Assembly: GCA_015680685.1 (NCBI GenBank)
Contig: MNCI01006555.1
Span: forward strand, 118,068-182,067
Direction of reading: 5' to 3'
Length of the DNA: 64,000 nucleotides
From: Gnetum montanum
Lineage: Eukaryota > Streptophyta > Gnetopsida > Gnetales > Gnetaceae
The position numbers and the translations under genes were made by a program. How positions within the stretch are numbered: position 1 is the first letter of the stretch; every line of letters starts with the position of its first letter. The notes beneath the pieces are model-generated. The model did no database searches. It was given only the letters and a program-made list of their open reading frames with translations, and was not told the origin of the DNA. Below are positions 1 to 12,602 of the stretch, one piece after another.

Positions 1-1812
1 TTCGAATGGACTAGGGAATGCGAATTAGCTTTCCAAACTTTAAAATAGAAGCTTGTAGAAACACCCATTCTACAAGCTCCTAACTGGTCTAGACCATTCC
101 ACATAATGATTAACCCATCCAACTATGCTTTAGAAGCTGTACTTACATAGTTAGATGACTGAAAACATCCTTATTATATTCACTATGCAAGTTGAAGTAT
201 TGTTGGTGCACAACTTAACTACACTACAATAGAGAAATAGTTAATGGTTGTAGTGTTTGCACTAGAAAAATTTAGGCACTATGTATTGGGCTATAAGGTA
301 TTTGTACACATAGACCATAGTGCAATACGGTTGCTAATGAATAAACCAACGGTGAGCCCTTGCATTATACGATGGCTTGTAATCTTACAGGAGTTCGATC
401 TTACCATGATTGATCGTAAAGGCACCAAGAACTTAGTTGCTGATCATTTATCTTGGTTTTGATGGGACAACAAAGAGGATGAGTATCCAATTTCTAATCA
501 TGTCCTTAATGAACTCCTCTTTGCAAGTGTAGTAACTAATCAATTGACCATGGAGACAAACTGGTATAGTAGTATTCTCATATATCTCCTTACACAACAA
601 ACACCACAAGAGTTAGATTATAAAAAGAAACAACAATTTCTTCACTGAGCCAAGTATTTTATGGAAATCAATGGGAAACTTTATAAAGTATGTCCTAATG
701 GCTTGGTCCACTAGTGCATTCCCAATATAAATCAACTACGAGTTCTCCAAGATGCTCATGAGGGTCCTTGTAGGGGTCATTATGCTAGGAGACGAACAAC
801 CATTAAAATCTTACTTGCAGGATATTATTGGCCTACATTGTTTTAGGATGCCCATCATTTTGTCCAATCTTGTGAGTGTTGTCAATGTGATGGAAGAATG
901 ACTACTAGAATGGAGGGCCCACAATAATGGATTCAACCTTTAAAACCATTCGAGATATGGGGAATTGATTTTATGGGGCCCATTACACTAATGTCCAATG
1001 GAAAAGTTTACATCATTGTTGTTGTTGACTACTTTACAAAATGGGCAGAAGCAACTATTGTTACAGATTGTACATCATCTAAAGCTACATGATTTTTTCA
1101 ACAACAAATTGTAAATAGGTTTGGCATACCTTGTGCACTTATCTCTGACAATGGCACACATTTTACAGGTGCAACTTTTCAGAAGCTGATGCAACACTTA
1201 GGGGTTGAACAAAAACTGACTACACCATACCACCCTTAAGCGAATGGTCAAGTCGAAGTCACCAATAGGGAGCTTATGAAAATATTGACAAGAACTATTA
1301 GCAAGTATAGGTGAGATTGGAGCACCAAACTGAATGATGCTCTTTAGGCATACCGCTCCACATGGAAACTCCCTATAGGCTACTCTCCCTCTGCGTTAGT
1401 GTACGGGAAAATTCCAACACTTTCCATTCAAGAAAAACTCCGTACACTATCTATGGTATGTGATCTCAACCTTGACCTTGATCTATCACAAAAAGAATGG
1501 TTAATGATCCTTAACTTGCTAGATGAGAATCGATTAGCCACCCTGTCATCTAACGAATTACACAAGGCCTTCAATAAAAAACATCATAAATTAAGCATTA
1601 GGAAAGTTAAATATTAACCCAGAGATAAGGTTCTCTACTGGAATCCCACACATGTGCCACAACGCACTAAATTCCAAATGCTGTGGGAAGGACCTTATGT
1701 CATTCATGCAACTTTTCCTTCAGGGGCGATAATGATTTACAAATGTGAGAGCCTAGACAAGAAATTATTGGTCAACGTCCAACAAACCAACCTTTCCATG
1801 AGCCTAGGATAG
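1..1812 (+). pseudogene. pol remnant of A: RNase H and integrase
   Basis: This is the C-terminal half of a gypsy pol polyprotein. Bases 1-462 read as RNase H, with the typical segment YALEKFRHYVLGYKVF-like around 250-300. Bases about 640-900 cover the integrase zinc-binding region (HYARR, then a CECC pair). Bases about 950-1400 are the integrase core. The catalytic residues are still visible: D in WGIDFMGP (about 967), D in LISDNGTHF (about 1148) and E in NGQVE (about 1255). The C-terminal part continues to about 1810. Stops (mostly TAG or TGA) interrupt it at, among others, 148, 238, 645 and 844. It is not functional. RT and protease lie outside the window. Confidence 0.9.
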
Positions 1813-3785
1813 CCAGTACCAATGCTACCTCTATTGGTGGACAACCTTGCTCCTTATTTCAAATTGCCTTCTACCACCTCAGTCGCGGGGGAGACAGCCA
1901 CCAATGCTAACCATTCAAAGCCCTCAGTTCCTTTTGTATTTTTGTTTTACATATTTTTGTTTTGCACATTTTTCAATTTTACTTATTTTTTTTCTTACAC
2001 CATCGTTTATATTTTTACTATTTATTTGTTTGATTTACTTTTATTCATCTTATAATAAGTGCTCATGATGGTGAATTGTATTATAATGATGTTGGTTGCT
2101 AATGTTTGGTTTTGGCTTTGATTTTCAATGTTGATACTAAGATATGGTTCTTTTGATAAACAAGCAATGAGTCCACTCCGCCAATTCATCCATTCAACTC
2201 TATGGTTTCCCTTGGCTTGGAACTGTATTATCCCTTTTTCTAAATAAACTTGTTAATGAATTGGTGGCTTCGTATTCTTCAAACCAAGGAAGGACTCAAT
2301 GGTTGAAAAGGGTGTGGCTTCAAGGGGATTCGACACACTTGTGCTGGCTATTCTCTTGGAGTACTTGGATGGTTTTCATGGATTTTCCACCATTCCACTG
2401 ATGACCAAACATCAGAAGTCGAATGAATAAAATAAGTCTTTGCATGGTGTGGTTTTGACGCAAAAAAAAAAAAAAAACACTAGTGGGAATTCAAAGCACA
2501 CCCTTTAGACATAATAAACAAATATGGGGCTACAAGCATTGGTTATGGAAATGAAAAGGTATGTTACCCATGCCTAAAGGTTCCTTCTAACTAAGGCTCT
2601 TTCTCGCTTCCTGCTTCTCCATCTCGCTCTCCTTGGAATGGTGGTGAATCTTTAGGGAAGCATTCTTGTTACATTAGGAGGATGGATTGGTCAAGTGTAT
2701 TGATGCAAGGTCACTGGATGTAGCTGGTTTGAGTCTGGATTTGGAATGAGTTCTACTTAGTCACCTTAACCATAAAATACATATGGGACTTTACACAACC
2801 TTGCTCTTGGGATTCTATTCCATCTTCTCCTCTCCATCTTTCTTCACATTTTCCACCTCATTTCCAATTTTATGATTAGTCTATATTTTGGTTGATGCAT
2901 TGTTTTTCCTTGGTAAATTCTTATGGGTAAGCTTTTAACCCTTGTTCCATGTGTTATTCCTAGAGCTTATAGACTCTTTGGCTTAAGGCTTTGTTAGGGC
3001 ATAAAAGGCATGAGCCTACTTTGGGGAGAACCCACTGACATTCCTTTATGGTGCAATTATTAAATTCTTTTCCTTAAAAATTTCTTGCAATAAAAAATTT
3101 CTCATTTCATCCCCATCCATGACATCCATTTTATTGGCTTCGCTGTTGTTATTTTTCCCATCTTTCTTATTCCTTCTATTTTTTCCATCTTATTGCTATT
3201 GGAGGTTCGCTCTTAGTTGTGGGGGCCTATCACAAATTTTTCCATTCTACTACTTGTTTCACCCCTACACCTTAGGTAGTCACTAGTAATAAACCTCTAA
3301 CCCAGTATCTGCCATACCCACAACCTAGCCAATGTGCTTCATATCGAGGCAAGGTATCAACTGCATGATGGCTTATCTATCCTTGCTAATTTGTGATTGT
3401 GTTGTGTGTGCAGATGGTGATCATGCAAACAATGGACTGGGCTAGGAGGGAGCACTCATGATGGATTGGAGCTAGAGCATTTATGAAAGGAACAAGGTTG
3501 GTCGCATGGCTATGGATAAACAATAGGAGGCGTAATCTCAGCATTGGCAGCAATGTGCCTCATATTCTTTTCTCTCTCTTCAGGCTGTCAAATAAGGACC
3601 TGGATGTCATTTATGTACGGTGTTCACCACAATGGGCATGAAAACCAATGTTGTAATATGCTTTTAGATTTGTTCACCAGGCACTTTGAGTCTATCATCC
3701 TATTTCACCGTTAGTGTCATTTAGCCAATAATCCCATTCCTTCCCAATATTTTGTAAGAAACTCAAGGAAAAGTTTTCATTCAGT
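1813..3785 (+). other. A: 3' non-coding spacer
   Basis: No ORF is supported here. Short blocks are shared with the 3' spacers of B, C, D and E: a block near 2165 reading like 'gcaatgagtccac', one near 2488 ('ggaattcaaagcacacc') and one near 3020 ('tttggggagaaccca'). These show a common ancestor. ORF2, present in B, D and E, is not recognisable in A, so it was probably deleted. Confidence 0.65.
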
Positions 3786-3795
3786 CGTGGGGGTA
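3786..3795 (+). other. A: polypurine tract
   Basis: CGTGGGGGTA lies directly before the LTR start TGATGA. The same tract, with small changes, precedes the 3' LTRs of C (32257-32266), D and E (both minus strand). It is the expected primer site for plus-strand DNA synthesis. Confidence 0.75.
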
Positions 3796-4582
3796 TGATG
3801 AACTACGATATTAGAGCCTTCCAAGCGATATCGGGCATCTGATATTGGGACCTAGCTCGTTGCCTATAAATAAGAGGCAAGTGCACTTGGTTTAGGCAAT
3901 TAGTCTTAGTCCCTTACCCAAACTCTTGCCTTTTACCCTTTCCAAAGATAGAATTATTTCTGAGTGCCCGCAGTAGCAGTCATAAAGTGAATGGATCTTT
4001 ATTCGAGCATTGTGTACTTGAGCACACCTTGCGATAAAGATGAACTTTGTGATAAACCTTGTAGCATTCAGAATAGATTAATTAATGTTAATTACTATTA
4101 CTTAATGCTTTCCTTAGTTAATTAATGTTCTCTCTCTCACCCTACAACTCTCCTAAGTAAGCACACTCAGTACGACTACTTCAAGCATGTGTGTAATACT
4201 TAGTAACCCAGTAATGATTAGCGTTTGGTAATCCTAGTAGTGTTGCACTAGTTCAGAATGTGTATGGCAAGTGAGAATGGATGTTGGTGTTAGGAGTAGT
4301 TAAAGCATAGTTGAGTAGTTAGATTAAATTAATTACTTAGTTATCTCTCTCCTCCCTTTTTAGCACTAGAACATAAAAATATAAAAGCCATAAAAATCAT
4401 ATACCTCAAGTTTACTTAACCATACAATCGTGCCATACAAGTAAGCTTCAGAAGACAATGATTGATCAACCCATCCTTGTTCCACAAAGGTGCATAAGCA
4501 CTTAGTCCTTGGAATTCGACCGGATCGTGCATGTATGCTCGTATTTGTATGGTTGGGCGTAGGGATACCTCACCGCTCATTA
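3796..4582 (+). repeat. A: 3' LTR (GATATC type)
   Basis: Runs from TGATGAAC to CGCTCATTA (an ancestral CA end, mutated). U3 carries GATATC/GATATT motifs at about 3805-3850, followed by a TATA box TATAAATA at 3865-3872. The length of 787 bp equals that of solo LTR S2 (18720-19506), which is the same subfamily in the other orientation. Confidence 0.88.
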
Positions 4583-5262
4583 GTTTTGTTTATGAGGAGT
4601 TGAGTCAAAGTAGTAACAGAGCTCTTGCAATTTTAACATTTGAGAGTTAGAATATTTCTCTAAGTGCCCATAGTAGAAGTCAGAAAGTGTACAAATCTTT
4701 ATTCAAGCATTGTTGTACCTGAACCACACCAATGTGAATGGTAATATAGATGATCCTTTTGATCAAACCTTGTAGCACTTGGATTAGATTAATAATTTAT
4801 TTATGCATTTATTGTTTTCATTAAATATTAAGCTAAATTAGACTTTAAGCAATTAGTTAATTAATTAAGCTAAATAGATTAAACACAAAAGTATGACCAC
4901 TTCAAGAATAAACACGTATTCACTTGGTAATCCCAACAATGTTATTTCTTGGTGTGCTTAGTAGCGTAGTGCTTGGTAACTCAATAAAATAGATACATGG
5001 GTTTAGGACATGTATGAAAAGTTGGACTTGATGCTTATGATAGGACTAGTTAGAGATTAGTTAAGCAGGTAAATTAAATTACTTCATCTCTTTACTTTAA
5101 ACACCAAGAACATAAAACATAAAAGAATAAAAATCATATGCCTTGATTACACTTAACGATATCCTTGTGCATCACAAGTGTAATTGGGAAAACAATGAAT
5201 GACTCTTAGGGAAAGGTTCACTTCCTAGAAGACTAGTGTATTAGAAGATATAGAGTTCATGA
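4583..5262 (+). repeat. B: 5' LTR remnant
   Basis: Matches the B 3' LTR from about 15830 to 16564; for example both have 'gtttatgaggagt' and 'cactttgctag'-like blocks in the same order. The first ~160 bp should lie left of A, outside the window. The last ~75 bp and the PBS are deleted, and the sequence passes straight into gag. Confidence 0.82.
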
Positions 5263-6230
5263 AATTTGTTTCTGTGATGAGGAGGAGTCACCACTTGACA
5301 AGGTGGTGAATAGAAAAAACCTTGCCCATCCAAAATTATGTTTCTACTATTTTGGCAAAGGTTGATAAACTATGAAGATTACTAAGGAATCCAAAGAGTG
5401 GAATAGTAATCATGACTGTAGGAGGTGGAAAGAAGCTGAACATGCCTATCAAGGAGGTAAGGGCAAAGCTGCTATAGTAGAAGAAGTCATGGAGATAGAC
5501 TCTGATGATGATGTTGGATGTGACATTTGTCAATATGATCATCCTAAGGGATGTTGCTCTATGGTGCATACTACTTACAAGAGTTTGGGGTGTACACACT
5601 GAATGCTCGACTGGTAAGGAGAAAAGCACCCAGAAGATTACCTTATCCTCAAGGTAATCCAAGGTAGTTCCACCAACAACAACAAGCTTACTATCAAAGT
5701 GGAGCTCCACCACAACCATATGAGCAATACTAATAGTGGTAGTAACCACAGTCGTGGGGATGCCACCATTGAGATAGTAGTACCCTTACAGGAAACTGAA
5801 TCCATACGGGTACTATGTTTAGCAACCCATTTCTCCATGTGGCTCTGCTAGCCATGCTTCATTCCAACATCACTATTATCCTCCAAAGTATCATTGAACT
5901 CATTCACCATCTACTCGATAGGAATCCCCATATCCATACCATCCTCTGCATTTTTCTACACACATCCCTCCACCCTCAACCCAGTTACCTCCTACTCTAT
6001 CTATGCAAGGTGAAATTCCTTCACAACCATAGCAACGGAATGTTACGAGGGTTGTAAATTTACAACTGGCCTTCTAGCCGAGTGGTTCGAACAATAGATC
6101 CAAGAAACAGTCATTTTTCCAACCCAATAGTCCTCCCAAACCCTCACAACCAAATGTAGCTAGTCACCCTATATCTCCAACATCCTTACTCTCTAAACCA
6201 AACACATTCAAATCACCTTCAAACTAGACA
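5263..6230 (+). pseudogene. B: gag C-terminal remnant with zinc knuckle
   Basis: A Lys/Glu-rich stretch (SKEWNSNHDCRRWKEAEHA) is followed at about 5515-5560 by the knuckle CDICQYDHPKGCC, spaced CX2CX3HX4C. This aligns with F at 60680-60930, where the same segment ends the gag part. Downstream to 6230 is a Pro/His/Tyr-rich, frameshifted tail. Retroviral-type gag coats and packages element RNA. The N-terminal capsid part is lost in the 5' deletion. Not functional. Confidence 0.75.
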
Positions 6231-6234
6231 CTGC

Positions 6235-9200
6235 CTTAGATTTGCATTGTGATGTTAACTCATGTTGTCTCTAATTGGATCAAGGCTGGCAACCTTCCTA
6301 CAAAGAGATCTAACTTGGGAAGTCCTCTTATTTACTTACAAATCATTGGACATGAGCCATGCAAGGCTCTTCTTGATTCTAGTTCCAGTGTCAATCTCAT
6401 CTCCCATGACATGTACAAGGCTTGAAACCTATCATCTCTCAAGAAGAGCAACATTTGTTTAGAATTGGCAGACTACTCAATCACTGTTGCTTTGGGATTA
6501 GTGGAGGACATTGTAACTACAATTTGTGGGTGTTCCTATCTTGCCAATTTTATAGTGATCAAGGTAGAAAACTACAAAAGTGACTTTCCCATCATTATGG
6601 GACATGCATGGTAAGCACTGTTGATGCATGAATGGGAATCAGGGATCTCTCCTTAGAAATCTCCAAGGAGAATTAATTTGGATGACTCAAAAAGAAGCAT
6701 GTTCCATGCATCTCATATAGCAATAATGGGTGCAATTGCATGCAAAAAATCTAGTCCATTAAAAGTACATTTATTAAAGCATGAAATCAATGTGCACATG
6801 AAATTGGTATCCAAAGGTGTCTGTATGTAGTAGCCACAAAATAGGAGGGTATCCAAAGGTGTCTGTAAGTAGTTAACTCTAATAATAGCACACTATGCAT
6901 GGAATCCTCTAAGAGCCTAACTTGTGCTTATGTCGAGAGCATGGATGAACTTGAGAGCAAGTTCATCACCAACTCTCTTATGATGAAGTTGATGATACTT
7001 GTTGGGGAGAGTTAGTAGTAATTTGTGATCATTTTAAGCTAGAGCCCCTAGAGTTAAAAACTCTACTAGCTAACATGAAGTATGCATTTTTTAAAAATGA
7101 CAAGCTAATTATAATTAATGCAAATCTTACTTCCAAATAAAAAGACAAGTTGTTGAAGGTGGTCAACAATTGATCAAATCCCTTTGCTTAGTCATATCCT
7201 AAACTAACTGGAATTGATCCAAGAATATGCCAACATCATATCTACATAGAACCATCCATGGAGCCAAGAAGGTAGTTGTAGAGGCAGCTAAACCCCAAAA
7301 TGAAGTAGATCGTCAAAGCAGAAATACAAAAACTCCTCAAGGTGGGGTTCATCTATCACATCACAAATAGTGAGTGGATTAGCCTGCTTGTAATTGTGCT
7401 AAACAAAGGTGGCAAGTGGCAAGTTTGCATCGAATTTAGACTGTTAAATATGGACACATTTAAATATTATTTTCCATTTCCATTTGTGGACCAAGTGTTG
7501 GACACCATATCTAGGCATTGCTATATAACTTCTTGGATGGTTATAGTGGTTATAACCAGATCCAAATTGTGCCAAAAGATCACGCTAAAACAACATTCAT
7601 GAATCCCTAGGGGACTTTTTCATATTGCAAGATGTCATTCGATCTGTGTAATGCCCCTGCAACATTTTAATGCTTGGTCCTTAGTATTTTTCAATAGCAT
7701 ATTGGTAGCAAGGTAAAAGTATTTATGGATGACTTCTCTACCTATGGGGATACATTTGAACAAGCCTTGGATGACCTTGAGAAAGTATTGAAAAGCTGTG
7801 TTGAAAGAAACCTTAGGCTTAATTGGTAGAAAATCCATTTAATGGTTCAAGAGGGCATAGTACTGGGGCACATAATTACTCAGGCAGGGATTAAGGTAGG
7901 CTCGAAAAAGATAAGGGTCATCCAAGGAATCACACATCAACCATAGATAGTCAAATACATCTTATCACTCCTTGGACACACTGTCTACTATTGACAATTT
8001 ATAGAGAATTTCTCTAAGATTGCAAGGCCATTGGTTAAGCTTACAGAGAAAGATGCTCCATTCATTTGGGCCAAGGATTGCAAACATGCATTCCAATAGC
8101 TAAAGGAGAAGCTTGTAGAAACTCCAATTCTACGAGCACCTGACTAGTCTAGACCATTTCATATAATGATAGATGCATCTAATTATGCCTTGGAAGTCAT
8201 GCTTACATAGTTAGACAATAAAAAACATACATATTACATCCACTATGCAAGTCAAAGCATTGTGGATGCATAGTTAAATTACACCACAACTAAGAAAGAA
8301 CTAATGGCAGTGGTGTATGCTCTTGAAAAGTTTAGGTACTATGTGCTTAGCTATAAAGTATTTGTGCACACAGATCACAATGCCATCTGTTTCCTAATGA
8401 ACAAGCTAATGGTGAGCCCCTGTATCATACAGTGGCTCATGATCTTATAGGAATTCAATCTCATAATGGTAGATTAAAAAGGGATTGTGTGACATCCTAT
8501 CCCCAGATGTCATGGAAAACATCAAATAGATGATATATTAGACAATATGCATACAAATAAAATATACCAAATGTGAAATATAAGTGATACATGACATTAT
8601 GTATAAAGGAAATAATAGGAAAAATATAGAAAGAGAAATAAAAGAATGCTTTATTGATATAGAATAGTGTATTTGGATCATGCTCTGAGAGTGTTCCTTG
8701 GGGTTTTCTTCCTTTAGCATCTATACCACAATTAGGCCTATAACCTACCCAAAAGGAATGGCTAGTCCATTTCCTATCCCACTTCATTCGGCTTTCCATG
8801 ACTTGCCTATATCAGCTTTGTCACCCCATGACTTGCCTATATTAGCTCTACCATTCCATGCTGGCACGATCTCTAATCCCAAGTATAAATGCCTTAGGCC
8901 AAACCCCCAAAGGTTACCTCAAGAGATATGTTTGTTATTACAACATGCCCTTTCGATTCTCAAAACGACCCTTTCAAGTCTTGTTAAGATAATAATAACA
9001 CTTATTATGAAGAGACACCATCTTCATTAGTCAGCAGCATCATTTGGGAATGGGGATGTGACAAATTGAGAATGTGAGCACTGACCATCTCTCTTAGTTA
9101 AGATGGGATAATAAAGAGGAGGAGAATCTACTCTGATCAATTTCTAGACAAAATTCTCTTTATAAGAGCAATAAATGACCAAGTGTCCACCGAATCAAAA

Positions 9201-10490
9201 TGGTATGATGGCATCCTCACTTACCTTCACACTTAGGAGATGCCACAAGATTTGGACCATAGGAAGAAAGAACAGTTTCTTCATCGGGCTAAGCACTTCA
9301 TGGAAATCAATGGACATCTTTACAAGGTGTGTGCCAATGGCTTAGTTCGTTGGTATGTGCCTGACGCAAATCAATTACACATTCTCCAAGATGTTGATGA
9401 AGGTCCTTGTGGAGGCCACTATGCTAGGAGATGCACAACCATAAAAATCCTAATTGAAGGATATTATTGACCTACAATCTTTAGGGATGTCCACTAGTTT
9501 GTCCAATCCTATGAGAGCTATCAACAAGATAGTGGGATGACTACATGAACGGAGGATCCTTAATAGTGGATTCAACCACTAGAGCTTTTTGACATATGGG
9601 GCATTAACTTCATGGGTCCCATCACACCGATGTCCAACAAGAAGGCATACATAATTATTACCATTGATTACTGTATCAAATGGGTAGAAGCAAAAATCAT
9701 CATTGACTGTACATCATTTACTACTAATTGATTCATACAAAAAAATGTTGTGAATAGGTTTGGGGTGCCATGTGCATTGATTTCTGAAAATGGAATCCAT
9801 TTTATAGGTGCCACTTTTTGAAAACTCATGCAAAACTTGGGGTTTAAACATAAATTAACAACCCTATCATCCCCAAGCCAATGGTCAAGCAGAGCTAACT
9901 AACTAGGAGATTACAAAGATTCTAATAAGAACTACTAGCAAATATTGGAGAGATTGAAGCACAAAACTCAATAATTCTCTTTAGGCCTACCACTCAACAT
10001 GGAAACTCCCTATTGGCTACTCTTCCTATGAGCTAGTGTACGAAAAACTTCCAATGCTCCCAATCCAATTTGAGCTCCATAAACTTTCAACAACCTATGA
10101 TCTAGATCTTGACCTAAGTTTGGCATAAAAAGAAAGATTGATCAACCTAAATGTGCTAGATGAAAATCGTTTGATAGCCCTATCTTTAAATGAAGTGCAC
10201 AAGGCATTTAGTAAACAATGGAATGACCTTAGAATATGAAAAGTGAAATTTCAACCAAGAGATGAAGTTTTCTACTAGAATCCCACACACATACCTCAAA
10301 AAAACTAAATTCCAAATGTTGTGGGAAGGACCTTATATAATTGATGAAACCTTTCCTTCTAGAGTCATGATCATATACAAACTTGAGAGCTCAAATAAAA
10401 ATTAGTTGGTCAACATCCAATAGATTAAGCCTTTCCATGAGCCCAAGCAAGTCAGTGCAACAAATACTTCAATCGATGAACAACCATGCC
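6235..10490 (+). pseudogene. B: pol remnant (protease, RT, RNase H, integrase)
   Basis: Protease is visible at about 6352-6415 as KALLDSSSSVNLISHDMY; the active-site DSG has become DSS. RT starts near 7330: FPFVDQVLDT at about 7475, and the catalytic YxDD-type box reads FMDDF at about 7722-7736. RNase H lies at about 8150-8487 and continues after S1 from 9069. Integrase zinc region is about 9290-9530 and the core about 9590-10050. The first integrase Asp has become Asn (WGINFMGP) and the second has become Glu (ISENG), so the catalytic triad is broken. Stops such as TAG at 8208-8210 are frequent. Interrupted by S1 at 8488-9063. Confidence 0.88.
8488..9063 (+). mobile_element. Solo LTR S1 inside B
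   Basis: A 576-bp block starts TGTGACATCC and ends GGATGTGACA (inverted ends, TG...CA). It splits the RNase H-integrase region of B: the uninterrupted homologue in F reads straight through at about 63805. Flanks GATTG (8483-8487) and AATTG (9064-9068) form a 5-bp target duplication with one G-to-A change. A TATAAAT at 8884-8890 sets the plus orientation. There is no internal region, so it is a solo LTR left by LTR-LTR recombination. Its ends differ from those of all other elements here. Confidence 0.9.
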
Positions 10491-12602
10491 TAATTTTTGG
10501 GATCTCCTCCTTCCAACATAGTCGTCGGGGAGATGGCCATTCATACTAATCATATACATGGCTCCTTAGTTTTTTCTATTTTTTGTCTTACATGTTTTTT
10601 ATTTTCTAAATTATTTATTTTACATCCTTTTTTATTTTTTAAATTTTTTTCTATTTCGCATCATTTTTTGTTTTACATCATCATTAGTACATTTGAATCT
10701 TTCTTGAATATTTTACACTTTCTTATATATTTTACTTTATTTTAGTGTGGTTTTCTAATTTTTATTAATAAACGTACTTTATGCCAATAGGACACAATGG
10801 TGCTATAGATTCTACTAATGGTGGTTTCTATTTTTGAATTTTTGTACTAATGGTTAAGTCATGGTTTCTTTTTCATGGAACAGGCAGTGAGTCCACAACA
10901 TCCACCCATCCAGAAACTCTATGATTTTCCTTGTTTTGGAAGTTTGAGATCATTTTTATTAAATAAAATTTTAATAAATTTATGACCTTGTAGTTTTTAG
11001 CATTAGGAAGGATTCAAAGGTTTGCATAGGGTGTGACTTCAAGGGGACTCAATACACTTCGTACTTTTTTACTTAGTTGGGTGCTTGAGTGTTTTCATAG
11101 ACTTCTTACCATTTCGTGTTGACCAATAGTAGGAAGTTAAATAAAGTCTTTGCATGGTGTTGTTCCCATCCAAAAAAAGAGAAAAATAAAATAAAATGAA
11201 ATAAAATTATAAAAAAAAACATGATGGGAATTCAAAGCACACCCCATAGACAAATAAATAGGCTACAACCATTAATTATGGGACTAGAAAGACATGTTAC
11301 CCATGCTTGAAGGTCCCCTCAAACTTAGGCCCTCTCTCACTTCCTACTTCTCTTTTTTTCTCTTTATGGAAAAATGGTTGTTTTATGGGAGCACTTTTGT
11401 GTCTTGAGGTGGTGGGTCAATCTTGGAGTGGCGATGCGAAGTCAATGAAAGAGGTTGGGTTTGGTATGGACTAAGGCTAGATCTTCTTAAGTCATTTTAA
11501 ATATAAAAATCCATAAGGGACTTCTTATAACCTCAATTTGGGATTCCATTCCACCTTATCCATCATATATTAATGCTATCTGTAACTCACCTCACTACCA
11601 AAGTCCATGTTCTTGATTCGATGTCTTGGTTTGACATACTTAAATTCGTATGTAGAATCTTTCAGGTTTTGGTCCTTAACTTCCATTGACCATTAATCAC
11701 CTATAGGGTCCACTGACTCCTTAGGTTGAGGTTATGTAAGGGTAAACAACGCATGTGCCAACTATGGGGAGGACCCACTTGCATCTCTCTTAGTTGGGTT
11801 CATTAAGTACCTTATCCTTAGGCATTCTTGTAATTAGAATCTTTTGTACACCCATCTTCTGCATCAAACCATGTGCTCCTTTATATATTTTATTCAATAA
11901 ACACATTTTCCATCAAATTTTTGAATTTTTCAAGGTTTCAAAGATCTTCTTCAATGATTTCATCATATTTTTAGCCTTTTTTGGATTCCATGGATCCTAA
12001 ATTCATTGAAAAATTCCTTATTTTTTTAAGATATTCAAAAGTCAAAATTTTCCCTATGGGCTCCATATATGGGGCCTCGTCGATGGAGCTGATGCATATA
12101 TGAGGCCATGTATATGCAACCCCATCAATGTAGTGAAAAAAATACTATATATATACATGACCCCACTTTGAAATTTTCACATTTTCTCACAAATGCCAAG
12201 GGAGTTTTTCAAATTTTTAGAGCCTAGAATTTTCTAGAGATCATAACTTCCTAATTGTTTATTCAAATCACTTCATTCTTTGACCTTGCAGCTACTAGAG
12301 GTAAGCTCTTCATCATGGGGGCCACAAATATGCCATTTTTGATTGAAAGTTGTCACCATTTTTCTAACTCCCACAAATGTTTAACTAAGAAATCAACTAT
12401 TAAACACCAAATTACAAGAGTTAAACCTTTCCAACAAGCTTTGGTGACATTTACAATAAAAAAATTAATAAATAATTAATAAAATAATAAATCTGCCATG
12501 GTCCAACCTTAGCCAAAGTGTAATTGACTAATGAGAGAAGATATTCAAAAATCTAAAGTTACACATTATATCTACTAATCCATGGATGTGTTGTGACCAT
12601 AG
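10491..12602 (+). other. B: 3' spacer before ORF2
   Basis: Non-coding. T-rich at 10560-10760. Shared blocks with other elements lie near 10885 ('gtgagtccacaacatccac'), 11225 ('gggaattcaaagcacacc') and 11765 ('tatggggaggaccca'). It contains the internal promoter-like module described separately (12074-12155). Confidence 0.65.
12074..12155 (+). promoter_or_regulatory. B: internal U3-like module upstream of ORF2
   Basis: A cluster of CATCGATG-like motifs (gtcgatgg at 12079, ccccatcaatgtag at 12120-12133) is followed by TATATATATAC at 12146-12155, about 450 bp before the ORF2 ATG. B's own LTR U3 has the same kind of motif (gggccccattgatgtag, about 15781-15797) before its TATA box. A promoter role is inferred from this resemblance; no transcript is known to me. 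Confidence 0.5.

Larger units (their letters stand above)
1..4582 (+). mobile_element. Element A: Ty3/gypsy LTR retrotransposon, 3' part
   Basis: A plus-strand LTR element that enters from the left edge. It contains an RNase H and integrase reading region, a 2-kb non-coding spacer, a polypurine tract and a 787-bp 3' LTR. Its right end lies against sequence that matches the middle of element B's LTR, so A inserted into B's 5' LTR. The 5' LTR, gag, protease and most of RT are outside the window. RNase H and integrase resemble the Tat/Athila side of Ty3/gypsy, and I see no chromodomain. Many in-frame stops show that it is dead. Confidence 0.88.

Noticed and set aside
5336-5749. 137-codon minus-strand frame
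   Set aside because: It lies antisense to the gag remnant of B, which carries the recognisable zinc knuckle on the plus strand.
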